Source: Pseudomonas sp. Q1-7 | GTDB lineage: Bacteria > Pseudomonadota > Gammaproteobacteria > Pseudomonadales > Pseudomonadaceae | NCBI RefSeq assembly: GCF_028010285.1 | Contig: NZ_CP116304.1 | Coordinates: forward strand, 2,186,501 to 2,250,500 | DNA length: 64,000 bases | Direction: 5' to 3' | Shown here: piece after piece, positions 8,232 through 17,675 of the stretch | Numbering within the stretch: the first letter of the stretch is position 1 | Layout: each line of letters opens with the position of its first letter | The notes under the pieces: generated by a model | Told to the model about the DNA's origin: nothing | What the model saw: only the letters and a program-made list of their open reading frames with translations | Database searches by the model: none | Made by a program: the position numbers and the translations under genes

Positions 8232-9149
8232 ATGGATAAGCTCGGCGCCATCAGCATGTTCGTTGCCACGGCGGAGCACGGCAGTTTCAGCCGCGCCGCC
8301 GAACAGCTCGGCAGGACCCCGTCGGCCCTGACCAAGGCCGTCACTCACCTGGAAGACGAGCTGGGCGTGCGTCTGTTCGAACGCAGCACGCGGCGTACCG
8401 TACTCACCGAGGCCGGGCGGCTCTACCTGGAAACCGCGCGCCTGGTGCTGCAGCGCCTGCACGAGGCGGGGGAGGAAGTGAGCCAGTTGCAGCACGGCCT
8501 GCAGGGCAGCCTGCGGCTGACGGCGCCGCTGGCGTTCGGCCGGGCCTTTCTCGACGACGTGTGTGCCGGCTTCCTGGCCGAGTTCCCCCGGATACGCCTG
8601 CGCGTCGATCTGACCGACGCCTTCGTCGACCTGCTGGAGGCCGGCTATGACCTGGCCCTGCGGGAGGGGCCCAGCGACCAGCCGGGGATGATCGCCAGAG
8701 TGGTGGGGCGCAACTGCCTGGCCCTTTGCGCCAGCCCCGCCTACCTGGCGCGCAACCCCCTGCCGGTGAGCCCGGACACCCTCGACCAGCACGATTGGCT
8801 GCTCTACTACCACGCCGCCCTCGACCGCACCTATTGGTGGGTGGAGCGTGACGGCGTGCGCCTGAGCCTGCCGAGGCCCACGGCGCCCCGCATGGAAAGC
8901 GACAACCACGACCTGCTGATGGCCAGCGCCCTGGCCGGTGTCGGTGTCTACCACGTACCGCTATGGAGCGCCGCGCCCTACCTCGCCGATGGCCGCCTGG
9001 TGCGCCTGATGGCCGACTACGAGATCGACCCCGACGCCTTCGGCGCCCACATACTGGCGGTCTATCCCAGCCACCGTCGCGCCACCGGCAAAGTACTGGC
9101 ATTCGTCGACTACCTGGCCCGGCACCTGGCGGCGCGAGGGTTGGCGTAA
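8232..9149 (+). CDS. LysR-family transcriptional regulator
   Basis: The protein has an N-terminal winged helix-turn-helix (MDKLGAISMFVATAEHGSFS, then RAAEQLGRTPSALTKAVTHLE) and a LysR substrate-binding domain, 305 aa from ATG 8232. An ATG 12 nt upstream is in frame; neither has a strong RBS, and I chose 8232 because it gives the canonical LysR start. It is divergent from the exported amidohydrolase with about 100 bp between them, the usual layout for a LysR regulator and its target. Confidence 0.88.
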   Translation: MDKLGAISMFVATAEHGSFSRAAEQLGRTPSALTKAVTHLEDELGVRLFERSTRRTVLTEAGRLYLETARLVLQRLHEAGEEVSQLQHGLQGSLRLTAPLAFGRAFLDDVCAGFLAEFPRIRLRVDLTDAFVDLLEAGYDLALREGPSDQPGMIARVVGRNCLALCASPAYLARNPLPVSPDTLDQHDWLLYYHAALDRTYWWVERDGVRLSLPRPTAPRMESDNHDLLMASALAGVGVYHVPLWSAAPYLADGRLVRLMADYEIDPDAFGAHILAVYPSHRRATGKVLAFVDYLARHLAARGLA

Positions 9150-9171
9150 TGGGGCAGGAGTGAAATTTTAG

Positions 9172-9269
9172 TGTGGGGGCGGATTCATCCGCCAAGCAGA
9201 CCGCAGGTCTGCCCCTGGCCCGACTGGGGGGCAGCTTCGCAGCCCTAGGCGAATGAATTCGCCCCTACA
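9172..9269. repeat. REP-like palindrome, copy b
   Basis: The arms are TGTGGGGGCGGATTCATCCG and the complement of CGAATGAATTCGCCCCTACA, with an inner CAGACC/GGTCTG hairpin. It fills the LysR-aceK gap. Confidence 0.75.
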
Positions 9270-9304
9270 ACAGGCCATTTTTTCTGGCTAAGCTCGCCTT
9301 TCCC

Positions 9305-11065
9305 ATGACCGCAGCCGAGAACAATTCCATGGCGCAGCAATGGCCGGCCGAAGGCATCGCTCGATTGATCCTCGAAGGGTTCGACGACTACCGCGAACAG
9401 TTCCGCCAGATCACCGACGGCGCCCGCGCCCGTTTCGAACAGGCGCAATGGCCGGCTACCCAGCAGGCGGCGGCCGAGCGCATTGCCCTCTACGAAGTGA
9501 AGGTCAGCGAAACCAGTGGCAGGCTGCGTCAAGCCTATGCGCCGGACGAATTGCTGGACGTGCAGCTTTGGCCGCTGGTGAAAAGCGCCTATATCGACCT
9601 GATCGACCTGCGCTTGGACGATGAGCTGTCCGAGACCTGGTACAACTCAATCTTCTGCAGCCTGTTCAGCCACGACCTGATCAGCGATGGCTGCATGTTC
9701 ATCCACACCACCCGGCCTTCGCTGCGCGCCCACGAGCGTGCGCCCCAGACCCGCAGCTACCGCCCGCAAGGCCGGCTGCACGCGGTGCTCTCGGCGATCC
9801 TCGACGATTACCGTTTCGACGTGCCCTACGACGACCGCACCGGCGACCTGGAACGTCTCGAAATCCAGTTGCGCGAGAACCTGCCGGACTGGGTGTGCAA
9901 GGACCCGGAACTCACCCTCGAACTCTTTGCCGCACCGCTGTTCCGCAACAAGGGTGCCTACCTGGTCGGGCGCATCTACACCCGCGACGAACAGTGGCCG
10001 CTGGTGATCCCGCTGCTGCACCGCGAAGGCAAGGGCATCCAGGCCGACGTGGTGATCACCGACGAAGCGGAGGTGTCCATCATCTTCTCCTTCACCCGCT
10101 CCTACTTCATGGTGGACGTGGCGGTGCCGGCGGAGTTCGTCGGCTTCCTCAAGCGCATCCTGCCGGGCAAGCACATCGCCGAGCTGTACACCGCCATCGG
10201 CTTCTACAAACACGGTAAGTCGGAGTTCTACCGCGCGCTGATCAACCACCTGGCCAACACCGACGACCGCTTCATCATGGCCCCCGGCGTGCGCGGCATG
10301 GTGATGAGCGTGTTCACCCTGCCGGGCTTCAACACCGTGTTCAAGGTGATCAAGGACCGCTTCGCCCACGCCAAGACGGTAGACCGCAACACCGTGATCG
10401 AGAAATACCGCCTGGTGAAGAACGTCGACCGGGTAGGGCGCATGGCCGATACCCAGGAGTTCGCCGACTTCCGCTTCCCCCGATCCAAGTTCGAGCCGGA
10501 GTGCCTGGCTGAACTGCTGGAAGTCGCGCCGTCCACCATCGCCCTGGAAGGCGACGTGGTGCTGGTCCGCCACTGCTGGACCGAGCGCCGCATGACGCCG
10601 CTGAACATCTACCTGGAAAGCGCCAGCGAGGCCCAGGTGCACGAGGCGCTCTACGATTACGGCCTGGCCATCAAGCAACTGGCAGCGGCGAACATCTTTC
10701 CCGGCGACATGCTGCTGAAGAACTTCGGCGTTACCCGTCACGGCCGCGTGGTGTTCTACGACTACGACGAAATCAGCTACCTCACCGAGGTCAACTTCCG
10801 CGTCATCCCGCCGCCGCGCTACCCGGAAGACGAACTGTCCGCCGAGCCCTGGTATTCGGTGGCGCCCAACGACGTGTTCCCCGAAGAATTCCCGCGCTTT
10901 CTCTTCGCCGATATCGGCCAGCGTCGCCTGTTCCAAAAACTGCATGGCGATCTCTACGACGCCGAGTACTGGAAGTCACTGCAGGATGCCATCCGTGCCG
11001 GCAAGGTGATCGACGTCTTCCCCTACCGGCGCCAGGAGCGCGAACTGACCGAGGCCATCCAGTAG
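9305..11065 (+). CDS. aceK: Isocitrate dehydrogenase kinase/phosphatase
   Basis: The product is 586 aa, the family length. AceK phosphorylates and dephosphorylates isocitrate dehydrogenase and so sets the split between TCA cycle and glyoxylate shunt. The ATP-binding loop APGVRGMVM is at residues 326-334, and the kinase-like catalytic block with Asp 468 ([14 protein letters not shown]) and YDYDEI follows. A second in-frame Met at residue 9 (MAQQWP) could be the start. Here aceK is not beside aceA or aceB. An AraC-type gene starts 6 nt after its stop and may be co-transcribed. Confidence 0.95.
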   Translation: MTAAENNSMAQQWPAEGIARLILEGFDDYREQFRQITDGARARFEQAQWPATQQAAAERIALYEVKVSETSGRLRQAYAPDELLDVQLWPLVKSAYIDLIDLRLDDELSETWYNSIFCSLFSHDLISDGCMFIHTTRPSLRAHERAPQTRSYRPQGRLHAVLSAILDDYRFDVPYDDRTGDLERLEIQLRENLPDWVCKDPELTLELFAAPLFRNKGAYLVGRIYTRDEQWPLVIPLLHREGKGIQADVVITDEAEVSIIFSFTRSYFMVDVAVPAEFVGFLKRILPGKHIAELYTAIGFYKHGKSEFYRALINHLANTDDRFIMAPGVRGMVMSVFTLPGFNTVFKVIKDRFAHAKTVDRNTVIEKYRLVKNVDRVGRMADTQEFADFRFPRSKFEPECLAELLEVAPSTIALEGDVVLVRHCWTERRMTPLNIYLESASEAQVHEALYDYGLAIKQLAAANIFPGDMLLKNFGVTRHGRVVFYDYDEISYLTEVNFRVIPPPRYPEDELSAEPWYSVAPNDVFPEEFPRFLFADIGQRRLFQKLHGDLYDAEYWKSLQDAIRAGKVIDVFPYRRQERELTEAIQ

Positions 11066-11071
11066 TCGGAT

Positions 11072-12091
11072 ATGGTCGAGCACGTATTTTCCCGCGCCAC
11101 CTGGCTCAACTCGCTGCATATGTCGGCGCTCACCGTGGCCTTGTTGCAGGAGGAGGGGATTCCCGCCCGCGAGGTGCTGGCCGGCAGCGGCATCAGCGAG
11201 CAGGACCTGCTGGAACTGCAGAGGCTGGTCAATCCCGAGCAGGAGCAGCAGGTCTATGCCAACGCCGTGCGCCTGGCGCCACGCCCGGCCCTGGGGCTGA
11301 CCCTGGGCCTGCGCACGCGCATTTCCGCCTACGGGTTGCTGGGTTACGCCATGCTGTCGGCGCCCACCCTGGGCGAGGCCCTGCGCGTCGGCCTCAGCTA
11401 CCCGGTGCTGCTGGGCACCTACTTTCGCCTGGAGCTGGAACAGGACGGTGAACGGGTCTGGCTCACCGCCGCCGGCTACAGCGAAGCGGAAAGCCTGCGG
11501 GCCTTCAACACCGAACTCTGCTTCGGCTCGCTGAAGGTGATCTTCGCCGACCTGCTGGGCCAGGTACTGCCGCTGCGCGCTGCGCAACTGGACTACCCGG
11601 CCGCCAGCGGCATGGCGCGGCCCTACGCGCGGGGCTTCGGCTGCCCGGTGAGCTTCGGCGCAGCACGCAGCGCCATCGGTTTCGACGCCGCCTGGCTGAC
11701 GCGCCGACTGCCCCTGGCCGACCCGGTGACCCACAAGGAAATGCTCGAACAGTGCCGCCGGCAGAACGTCGAATTCGCCGCCCGCCGCGCCTGGCTGGAG
11801 CGGGTGCGCGGCCTGATCAAGGCGCGCCTGCAGGACCCGCCGGGGCTGGAGGAACTGGCGCGGCAGATGAACTGCTCGTCCCGCAGCCTGCGTCGGCATC
11901 TGGCCCAGCAGCAGACCAGCTACCAGCAACTGTTGGACGAACTGCGCTTCACCCGCGCCAAGGAAATGCTCCAGCAGGGCGACATCCCCATCTACCGCAT
12001 CGCCGAAGCGCTCGGCTTCAGCGAAACCGCCAGCTTGCGTCACGCCTTCCAGCGCTGGAGCGGCCAGCCGCCGAGTCATTTCAGGGGGTAG
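11072..12091 (+). CDS. AraC-family transcriptional regulator
   Basis: The product is 339 aa with an N-terminal Arabinose_bd-type domain (MSALTVALLQEEGIPAREVL...) and a C-terminal pair of helix-turn-helix motifs; the second contains IYRIAEALGFSETASLRHAF, the AraC signature, near residues 305-325. This architecture (OruR/ArgR-like group) is common in Pseudomonas for amino-acid or lipid catabolism. It follows aceK by 6 nt without a strong RBS, so translation may be coupled. The effector and targets are unknown. Confidence 0.88.
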   Translation: MVEHVFSRATWLNSLHMSALTVALLQEEGIPAREVLAGSGISEQDLLELQRLVNPEQEQQVYANAVRLAPRPALGLTLGLRTRISAYGLLGYAMLSAPTLGEALRVGLSYPVLLGTYFRLELEQDGERVWLTAAGYSEAESLRAFNTELCFGSLKVIFADLLGQVLPLRAAQLDYPAASGMARPYARGFGCPVSFGAARSAIGFDAAWLTRRLPLADPVTHKEMLEQCRRQNVEFAARRAWLERVRGLIKARLQDPPGLEELARQMNCSSRSLRRHLAQQQTSYQQLLDELRFTRAKEMLQQGDIPIYRIAEALGFSETASLRHAFQRWSGQPPSHFRG

Positions 12092-12107
12092 CGGCTACCT
12101 GCATCCG

Positions 12108-12207
12108 CATGGGTTTCGCTCCGCTCGCGGAACGCCGCCCGACCCATCCTACGAGGGTGCCGTCGATCCTCGACGTAGGATGGGTAGAGCCTGCGAAACC
12201 CATCGAT
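12108..12207. repeat. Long inverted repeat (GGGTTTCGC...GCGAAACCC) after the AraC gene
   Basis: CATGGGTTTCGC with CGACCCATCCTAC is mirrored by GTAGGATGGGTAGAGC with GCGAAACCCAT. The right arm (12175-12207) recurs inverted at 12900-12932 with two mismatches in 33 bp. It separates the convergent AraC and Bro-N genes. Confidence 0.7.
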
Positions 12208-12226
12208 TTCCCCTAGGGGCGAGTAA

Positions 12227-12568
12227 CTACGCCGCTCTTCGCGCCGCACGCAATTCCGGAATCACCTCATGGGTCAGCCAGCGGCGCAGGTTACGGTTTT
12301 CCGGGTGGTAGAAGCGGCGCAGCAGCAGGTCGTAGCTGCCGGATTCGCTGATCAGCATCTGCTCCTCCGCCAGTCCCCGGCCACACTTGATCAAGCCGCT
12401 GCGCCACTGGTCCGGGTCCAGGCCTTCGTTCATCCGCACGTTGGCGGAAATGCCCAGCAGGCGGCCCAGGTCGCGGGCGGCGAACCAGGGTTCATCACCC
12501 ACGAGAGTGGCGCGCAGCAGGCGGCCGTGGCGAATGAAATGGCGGGTTTCGTAAAAGATGGCGCTCAT
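12227..12568 (-). CDS. Bro-N domain protein (phage antirepressor-like)
   Basis: The product is 113 aa from ATG 12568 (MSAIFYETRHFIRHGRLLRA), with AAGGAG 7 nt upstream; the frame is open further upstream but without a better start. The whole protein is a Bro-N domain: GDEPWFAARDLGRLLG is the typical core, and no second domain follows. Bro-N domains occur in phage antirepressors and bind DNA or repressors. No other phage genes are nearby, so it is a solitary domesticated or remnant gene. Its leader is unusually structured. Confidence 0.8.
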   Translation of the reverse strand: MSAIFYETRHFIRHGRLLRATLVGDEPWFAARDLGRLLGISANVRMNEGLDPDQWRSGLIKCGRGLAEEQMLISESGSYDLLLRRFYHPENRNLRRWLTHEVIPELRAARRAA

Positions 12569-12740
12569 GGTGCAACTCCTTGTCGAACGATGAGGAGCCG
12601 CCACCGCGAAAATCCTGAAAGGGTGGCGGACTGTACGAGGTTGGAACCACCGGGTACAGGAACCGGCCGGGCACATGCCCGCCTCGCACAGTCCGCCATG
12701 ACTGCCAGGTGAAATTGAGTAATGCCCTGTTCACCTGCAT
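12565..12740 (-). promoter_or_regulatory. Structured leader with mutually exclusive stems upstream of the Bro-N gene
   Basis: Segment a (minus strand, 12698-12682) pairs with segment b (12640-12624) over 17 bp with one mismatch. Segment b also contains CCGCCACC, which pairs perfectly with segment c, GGTGGCGG (12605-12598). The a:b and b:c stems cannot coexist. Just past c, CTCCT (12597-12593) is complementary to the AGGAG Shine-Dalgarno (12580-12576). An 8-bp stem CAGGTGAA/TTCACCTG (12706-12713 / 12730-12737) lies upstream. A 44-codon frame (ATG 12699, MADCARRACARP...) ends in TGA overlapping the Bro-N ATG as ATGA, so a coupled leader peptide is possible. Confidence 0.45.
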
Positions 12741-13062
12741 GGCTTACCGCACTCCTGTATACATCCGGGGTTCCAGCCCGGGTCACGACCAAAGTCGCAA
12801 CGAGGCCGGATGCTGCCCAAAGGGCTTGTAAGACGGCAATGCGGTTGCGTTGTCGGACATTTCGGATTTGCGATGCGAGCGAAGCGCATGGGGACATCCA
12901 TCGATGGGTTTCGCAAGCTCTACCCCTCCTACGGGGGAGCGTTGGCGTTCGGCCAAAGATATTGGCCATATCGATCCCCTATTGGCCGGCCCAACCTCTG
13001 CGCAAACGTCCGTGTGGGCCACAGAATCCACCCATCAATAACAAGACAGATGAGGTGCCCCC
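12741..13062. other. Remainder of the Bro-N / aphA divergent intergenic region
   Basis: No convincing gene is visible. It holds a small hairpin CCGGG/CCCGG (12765-12781), the inverted copy of the 33-bp repeat at 12900-12932, and the aphA RBS region. Promoters for both flanking genes probably lie here, but no clear -35/-10 pair was found. Confidence 0.4.
12900..12932. repeat. Inverted copy of the 33-bp repeat from 12175-12207
   Basis: ATCGATGGGTTTCGC followed by CTCTACCC and TCCTAC is the reverse complement of 12175-12207, with 31 of 33 matches. The pair brackets the Bro-N gene and its leader. Confidence 0.75.
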
Positions 13063-14099
<1,037 letters not shown>

Positions 14100-14103
<4 letters not shown>

Positions 14104-15185
14104 ACGCCCGCATCCTGCTGGTCGGGGCCCTGTTGGGTGCCTCGCTGAATGCCGCCGCCGAGCCCCAGGTGCGCATCTACAACTGGTTCGACTACATCGG
14201 CCCGAACACCCTGAAGGACTTCCAGGCGTCCACCGGCATCACCCCCCAGTACGACGTTTACGACAGCAACGAGGTGCTGGAGGCCAAACTGCTGTCCGGC
14301 CGCTCCGGCTACGACCTGGTGGTGCCCAGCGACGGCTTCCTGCCCAACTACATGAAGGCCGGCGTGTTCCAGCCGCTGGACAAGAGCAAGCTGCCGAACT
14401 GGGAGAACCTCAACCCGGCGCTGCTCAAGGTGCTGGCTGCCAAGGACCCGGGCAACCAGTACGTGATGCCCTACATGTGGGGCACCAACGGCATCGCCTA
14501 CAACGTCGACAAGGTCAAGGCGGTGTTGGGCGAGAACGCCCCGGTGGATTCCTGGGAGCTGATCTTCAACCCCGACAACCTGGCCAAGCTCAAGAGCTGT
14601 GGCGTCGCCTTCCTCGACTCGCCCACCGAAGTGATTCCGGAGGTGCTGCACTACCTGGGCCTGCCGCCCAATAGCCACAACCCGGACGACTACAAGAAGG
14701 CCGAGGCACTGTTGGCGAAGCTGCGGCCCCACGTGAGCTATTTCAGCTCGTCGAAGTTCGTCACCGACCTGGCCAACGGCGAGGTCTGCGTGGCCCTGGC
14801 CTGGTCCGGCGGCGCCATGCAGGCGGCGGCCCGCGCGCGGGAGGCCGGCAACGGGGTGAAGGTGGAGTACCGCATTCCGAAAGAGGGCACTGCCGCCTGG
14901 TTCGATGTGCTGGCGATTCCGAAGGACGCGCAGAACGTCGAGCAGGCCCACGCCTTTCTCAACTATCTGCTGCGCCCGGAAGTGGTGGCGCCGATCTCCG
15001 ACCACGTGGCCTACGCCAACCCCAACCGGGCGGCGGACAAACTGATCTCGGCGGAGCTGCGCGACAACCCCAACGTTTACCCGCCGGCGGAAGTCCAGGC
15101 CAAGCTGTTCTCGGTGGAGATGCTGCCGCCGAAGCTGGAACGCATCCGTACCCGTACCTGGACCAAAATCAAGACCGGGACCTAG
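14100..15185 (+). CDS. Periplasmic polyamine (spermidine/putrescine)-binding protein, PotF-like
   Basis: Translation most likely starts at ATG 14100, which overlaps the aphA stop (ATGA) and gives 361 aa with a clear signal peptide (MNARILLVGALLGASLNAAA, cleaved before EPQ). The mature protein is a type 2 periplasmic binding protein with the PotF/PotD opening VRIYNWFDYIGPNTLKDF. No permease or ATPase gene is adjacent, so it must use a transporter encoded elsewhere. The tight overlap with aphA points to uptake of (acetyl)polyamines for deacetylation. Confidence 0.88.
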
Positions 15186-15212
15186 GGGCTCTCTTTGTTG
15201 GTGCCTGCTCTT

Positions 15213-15310
15213 TGTGGGGGCGAATTCATTCGCCAAGGGCTGCGCAGCAGCCCCTGCATTATCGGAGGTGCAGGCCTTCGGCCTGCTCAGCGAATGAATT
15301 CGCCCCCACA
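15213..15310. repeat. REP-like palindrome, copy c, overlapping the MFS gene end
   Basis: The arms TGTGGGGGCGAATTCATTCG and the complement of CGAATGAATTCGCCCCCACA bound the element. The stop codon of the minus-strand MFS gene (15259) lies inside it, so the last 16 or so codons of that gene are repeat sequence. Confidence 0.8.
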
Positions 15311-16449
15311 GGTTTCCTACCCCAGCTCCCCAGCATCAACGCTCCCGCCAGCAGCAACCCCGCACCGGCCACATAAAGCGCCGGCTGCAGGCCGCCGCTC
15401 AGCTGACTGCTCACCGCGGCCAGCAGCGGGCCCGTGAGTTGGCCCAGGGCGAAAGCGGCGGTGAGCAGGCCGACATTACGCGAGTGGCCGTGCGGGTCGA
15501 GTTCGCGGGCGTACTGCATGACCAACTGCATTCCGGCGAGGAAAGGGCCGCCGCAGAGAAGTACCCCCAGGCTCAGGCCGGCCAGCCCCGGCAGGGCGCA
15601 CGCGAGGGTGCCCGCGGCCTGCAGCCAGAGGGCCATTACCAGGGCGCGGCGGGTGCCGCCCGGACGCTGTCGGCGCAGGCTGACGACGACCACGCCGAGT
15701 GCCGCCGCCAGGCCGAAGGCGGGCCAGAACAGATCGGCCTGCCACTGGCCTTGGAAGCGCACGGCGGCCATTTGCGAGAGGAAGGTGGCGGGGATGATGT
15801 AGCCCAGCCCCACCAGGCCATAGGCGGCCAGCAGCGCATGCAGGGCGCGTGGACGCCGGCGGAAGGGCGGGTCGGCCGGACGGGCAACGGGCTGCGGATG
15901 GGGCAGCAGGGGGTGGCTGACCAGCGTCAGCAGCAGCGCCAGGGCGCCGAAGGCCAGCCACAGGGTGGCGGAGCCCTGGCCTTGCAGGTTCAGCGCCAGG
16001 GCCAGCAGCCCGGTCAGCATCACCCCGAAGGCGGGACCGGCGAACACCAGGCTGCCCAGGCGCGGCCGGCCGCTTTCGGCGGCGATACGCTGGCTGAGCC
16101 CGGTGACCACCACCAGCACCCAGGCGCTGGTCACGCCGAGAAGAAAGCGCAGTACGGCGTGGGGCCAGAACCCTTCGACTGGCACCGACGCCAGGGTCAG
16201 CAGCACCGTGGCCCAGAGCCCCAACACCAGGCGAAAGCGCGCCTGGCGCGGCGAGCGGGCATTGAAGGCGTCCAGTGCGCCAATCAGGTAGCCCAGGTAG
16301 TTGGCCGCCGCCACCAGACCGGCGCCGGTAAGGCTGACCTGGCCTTCGGCGATCAGGTGCGGCAGTTGCGGGGTGAGGGCGAACCGCCCGACACCCATCG
16401 CCACTAGCAGGGCGAGGAAGCAGGCGATCAGGCGGATTGGCACGGGCAT
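15259..16449 (-). CDS. MFS transporter, YbfB/YjiJ-type
   Basis: The product is 396 aa from ATG 16449 (MPVPIRLIACFLALLVAMGV); the frame extends 27 codons upstream into the divergent promoter region. Twelve hydrophobic helices and the MGVGRFALTPQLPHLI first loop match the YbfB/YjiJ MFS group. The C-terminal VGANSFAEQAEGLHLR is encoded by REP-like repeat c and is probably a non-native tail. A LysR gene is divergent and likely controls it. The substrate is unknown. Confidence 0.85.
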   Translation of the reverse strand: MPVPIRLIACFLALLVAMGVGRFALTPQLPHLIAEGQVSLTGAGLVAAANYLGYLIGALDAFNARSPRQARFRLVLGLWATVLLTLASVPVEGFWPHAVLRFLLGVTSAWVLVVVTGLSQRIAAESGRPRLGSLVFAGPAFGVMLTGLLALALNLQGQGSATLWLAFGALALLLTLVSHPLLPHPQPVARPADPPFRRRPRALHALLAAYGLVGLGYIIPATFLSQMAAVRFQGQWQADLFWPAFGLAAALGVVVVSLRRQRPGGTRRALVMALWLQAAGTLACALPGLAGLSLGVLLCGGPFLAGMQLVMQYARELDPHGHSRNVGLLTAAFALGQLTGPLLAAVSSQLSGGLQPALYVAGAGLLLAGALMLGSWGRKPVGANSFAEQAEGLHLR

Positions 16450-16500
16450 GGTACGTCTCCGAGGCAAGTCATCGGTTTTCCATGCTAGGGGCTGGATGTG

Positions 16501-16548
16501 TTCATTAAAAACGAATAAAAAAGAACGCATCTGTTCTCAAATAATGAA
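16501..16548. promoter_or_regulatory. Nested palindromes between MFS and LysR genes (candidate LysR operator)
   Basis: TTCATTA (16501-16507) and TAATGAA (16542-16548) form an outer perfect 7-bp inverted repeat; AGAAC (16522-16526) and GTTCT (16533-16537) form an inner one. The AT-rich block lies 52 bp from the MFS start and 11 bp from the LysR start, where autoregulating LysR proteins usually bind. Confidence 0.5.
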
Positions 16549-16558
16549 TGGTTGCCCT

Positions 16559-17413
16559 ATGGAACTCAGCCAGCTCCGCATCTTCCAGGCCGTGGCCGAG
16601 GAAGGTTCCATCACCCGCGCCGCCACGCGCCTGCACCGGGTGCCGTCGAATCTGTCCACCCGGCTCCGGCAACTGGAGGAAAGCCTGGGCGTGGAGCTGT
16701 TCCTGCGCGAGCGCCAGCGCCTCACCCTGTCGCCAGCGGGTAAGGTGATGCTGGGCTACGCCGAGCGCATGTTTGCCCTGCAGGCCGAGGCCGAGGCGGC
16801 GTTGCGCGGCGGCGAGCCGGCGGGGGATTTCGTCATCGGCTCGATGTTCAGCACCGCCGCCATCCACCTGCCGCCGATGCTGGTGCGCTACCACCGCGCC
16901 TGGCCGGCGGTGAACCTGCAGGTGCAGACGGCGCCCAGCGGCGAGCTGCTCGACGGCCTGCTCGGCGGCCGCCTGGATGCCGCGCTGGTGGATGGTCCGG
17001 TGGAGTACGCCGAACTGGACGGCCTGCCGATGTTCGAGGAAGAGATGGTGCTGATCACCGAGGCCGCCCACGGTCCGGTCAGGTCTGCCCAGGATGTGGC
17101 CGGGCTGGAGGTTTTCGCCTTTCGCCAGAGCTGTTCCTACCGCCGGCGGCTGGAGGGCTGGTTCGTCGCCTCGCGGGTGCCGATGTCGCCGCCCATGGAG
17201 ATCGAGTCCTACCACAGCATGCTGGCCTGCGTGATCGCCGGTGGCGGCATCGCCCTGGTGCCGCGTTCCATGCTGGAAAGCCTGCCCGGCCGGGACGAGG
17301 TGCGGATGCATCAGCTGGAGGCGCCGTTCAACCGCGCCACCACCTGGCTGATGTGGCGCAAGGGCATGCTCGGCGCCAACCTGCGGGCCTGGATCGATCT
17401 GCAGCAGGTGTAG
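16559..17413 (+). CDS. LysR-family transcriptional regulator (PtrR/CysB-like size)
   Basis: The product is 284 aa from ATG 16559 (MELSQLRIFQAVAEEGSITR); the frame is open further upstream but that sequence would cover the divergent promoter. The N-terminal winged HTH reads RAATRLHRVPSNLSTRLRQLE, followed by a short LysR effector domain. It is divergent from the MFS gene with 109 bp between starts and is its likely regulator. By order it matches PA1413 of P. aeruginosa, upstream of the PA1414-type small ORF; that correspondence is from memory. Confidence 0.88.
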   Translation: MELSQLRIFQAVAEEGSITRAATRLHRVPSNLSTRLRQLEESLGVELFLRERQRLTLSPAGKVMLGYAERMFALQAEAEAALRGGEPAGDFVIGSMFSTAAIHLPPMLVRYHRAWPAVNLQVQTAPSGELLDGLLGGRLDAALVDGPVEYAELDGLPMFEEEMVLITEAAHGPVRSAQDVAGLEVFAFRQSCSYRRRLEGWFVASRVPMSPPMEIESYHSMLACVIAGGGIALVPRSMLESLPGRDEVRMHQLEAPFNRATTWLMWRKGMLGANLRAWIDLQQV

Positions 17414-17527
17414 GCTGGGCCCGAGCCCGCGAGACCCAACACGGCGGGACTGGGCCTGGCCTCGTCGGGCCTCGTTGCGCTCGGACCAGCGTGGCCCGCA
17501 CCAACCTACGGTAGGTGGGAAGTTTCC

Positions 17528-17586
17528 TTGATACCGTTCAGCGGTTTGATGTGGGTCAGTGGGAAATTTCCGGGCCTGCGTATTCT
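17528..17586 (+). promoter_or_regulatory. Candidate Anr/FNR-dependent promoter
   Basis: Two tandem FNR-like boxes are seen: TTGATaccgTTCAG (17528-17541) and TTGATgtggGTCAG (17546-17559), both with a perfect TTGAT half. A -10-like TATTCT lies at 17581-17586. The second box is centred 41.5 bp before a start at about 17594, the classic class II FNR/Anr position. The right half-sites deviate from ATCAA. Confidence 0.55.
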
Positions 17587-17592
17587 GGTTCC

Positions 17593-17675
17593 TGTCCGGA
17601 GCAACTAAGCTCCTGCATAGGGTGGCCCAAGAAGCACGGGCCACCCGACCAACGTCCCAGGAAAGGGGGTCAAGC
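17593..17675 (+). ncRNA. Leader / candidate small RNA of the SicX (PA1414 locus) type
   Basis: The stretch after the Anr-like promoter carries GGAGC/GCTCC (17598-17602 / 17609-17613) and a perfect 9-bp stem GGGTGGCCC/GGGCCACCC (17620-17628 / 17638-17646). It ends at the RBS of a 45-residue ORF. In P. aeruginosa the oxygen-responsive sRNA SicX comes from the PA1414 locus; gene order here matches. There is no U-tract, so a stable short RNA would need processing. The call rests on position and promoter, not on sequence comparison. Confidence 0.45.

Noticed and set aside
12227-12568. Prophage around the Bro-N gene
   Set aside because: No integrase, structural or lysis genes are near; flanks are ordinary chromosomal genes, so a lone Bro-N gene is the only supported reading.
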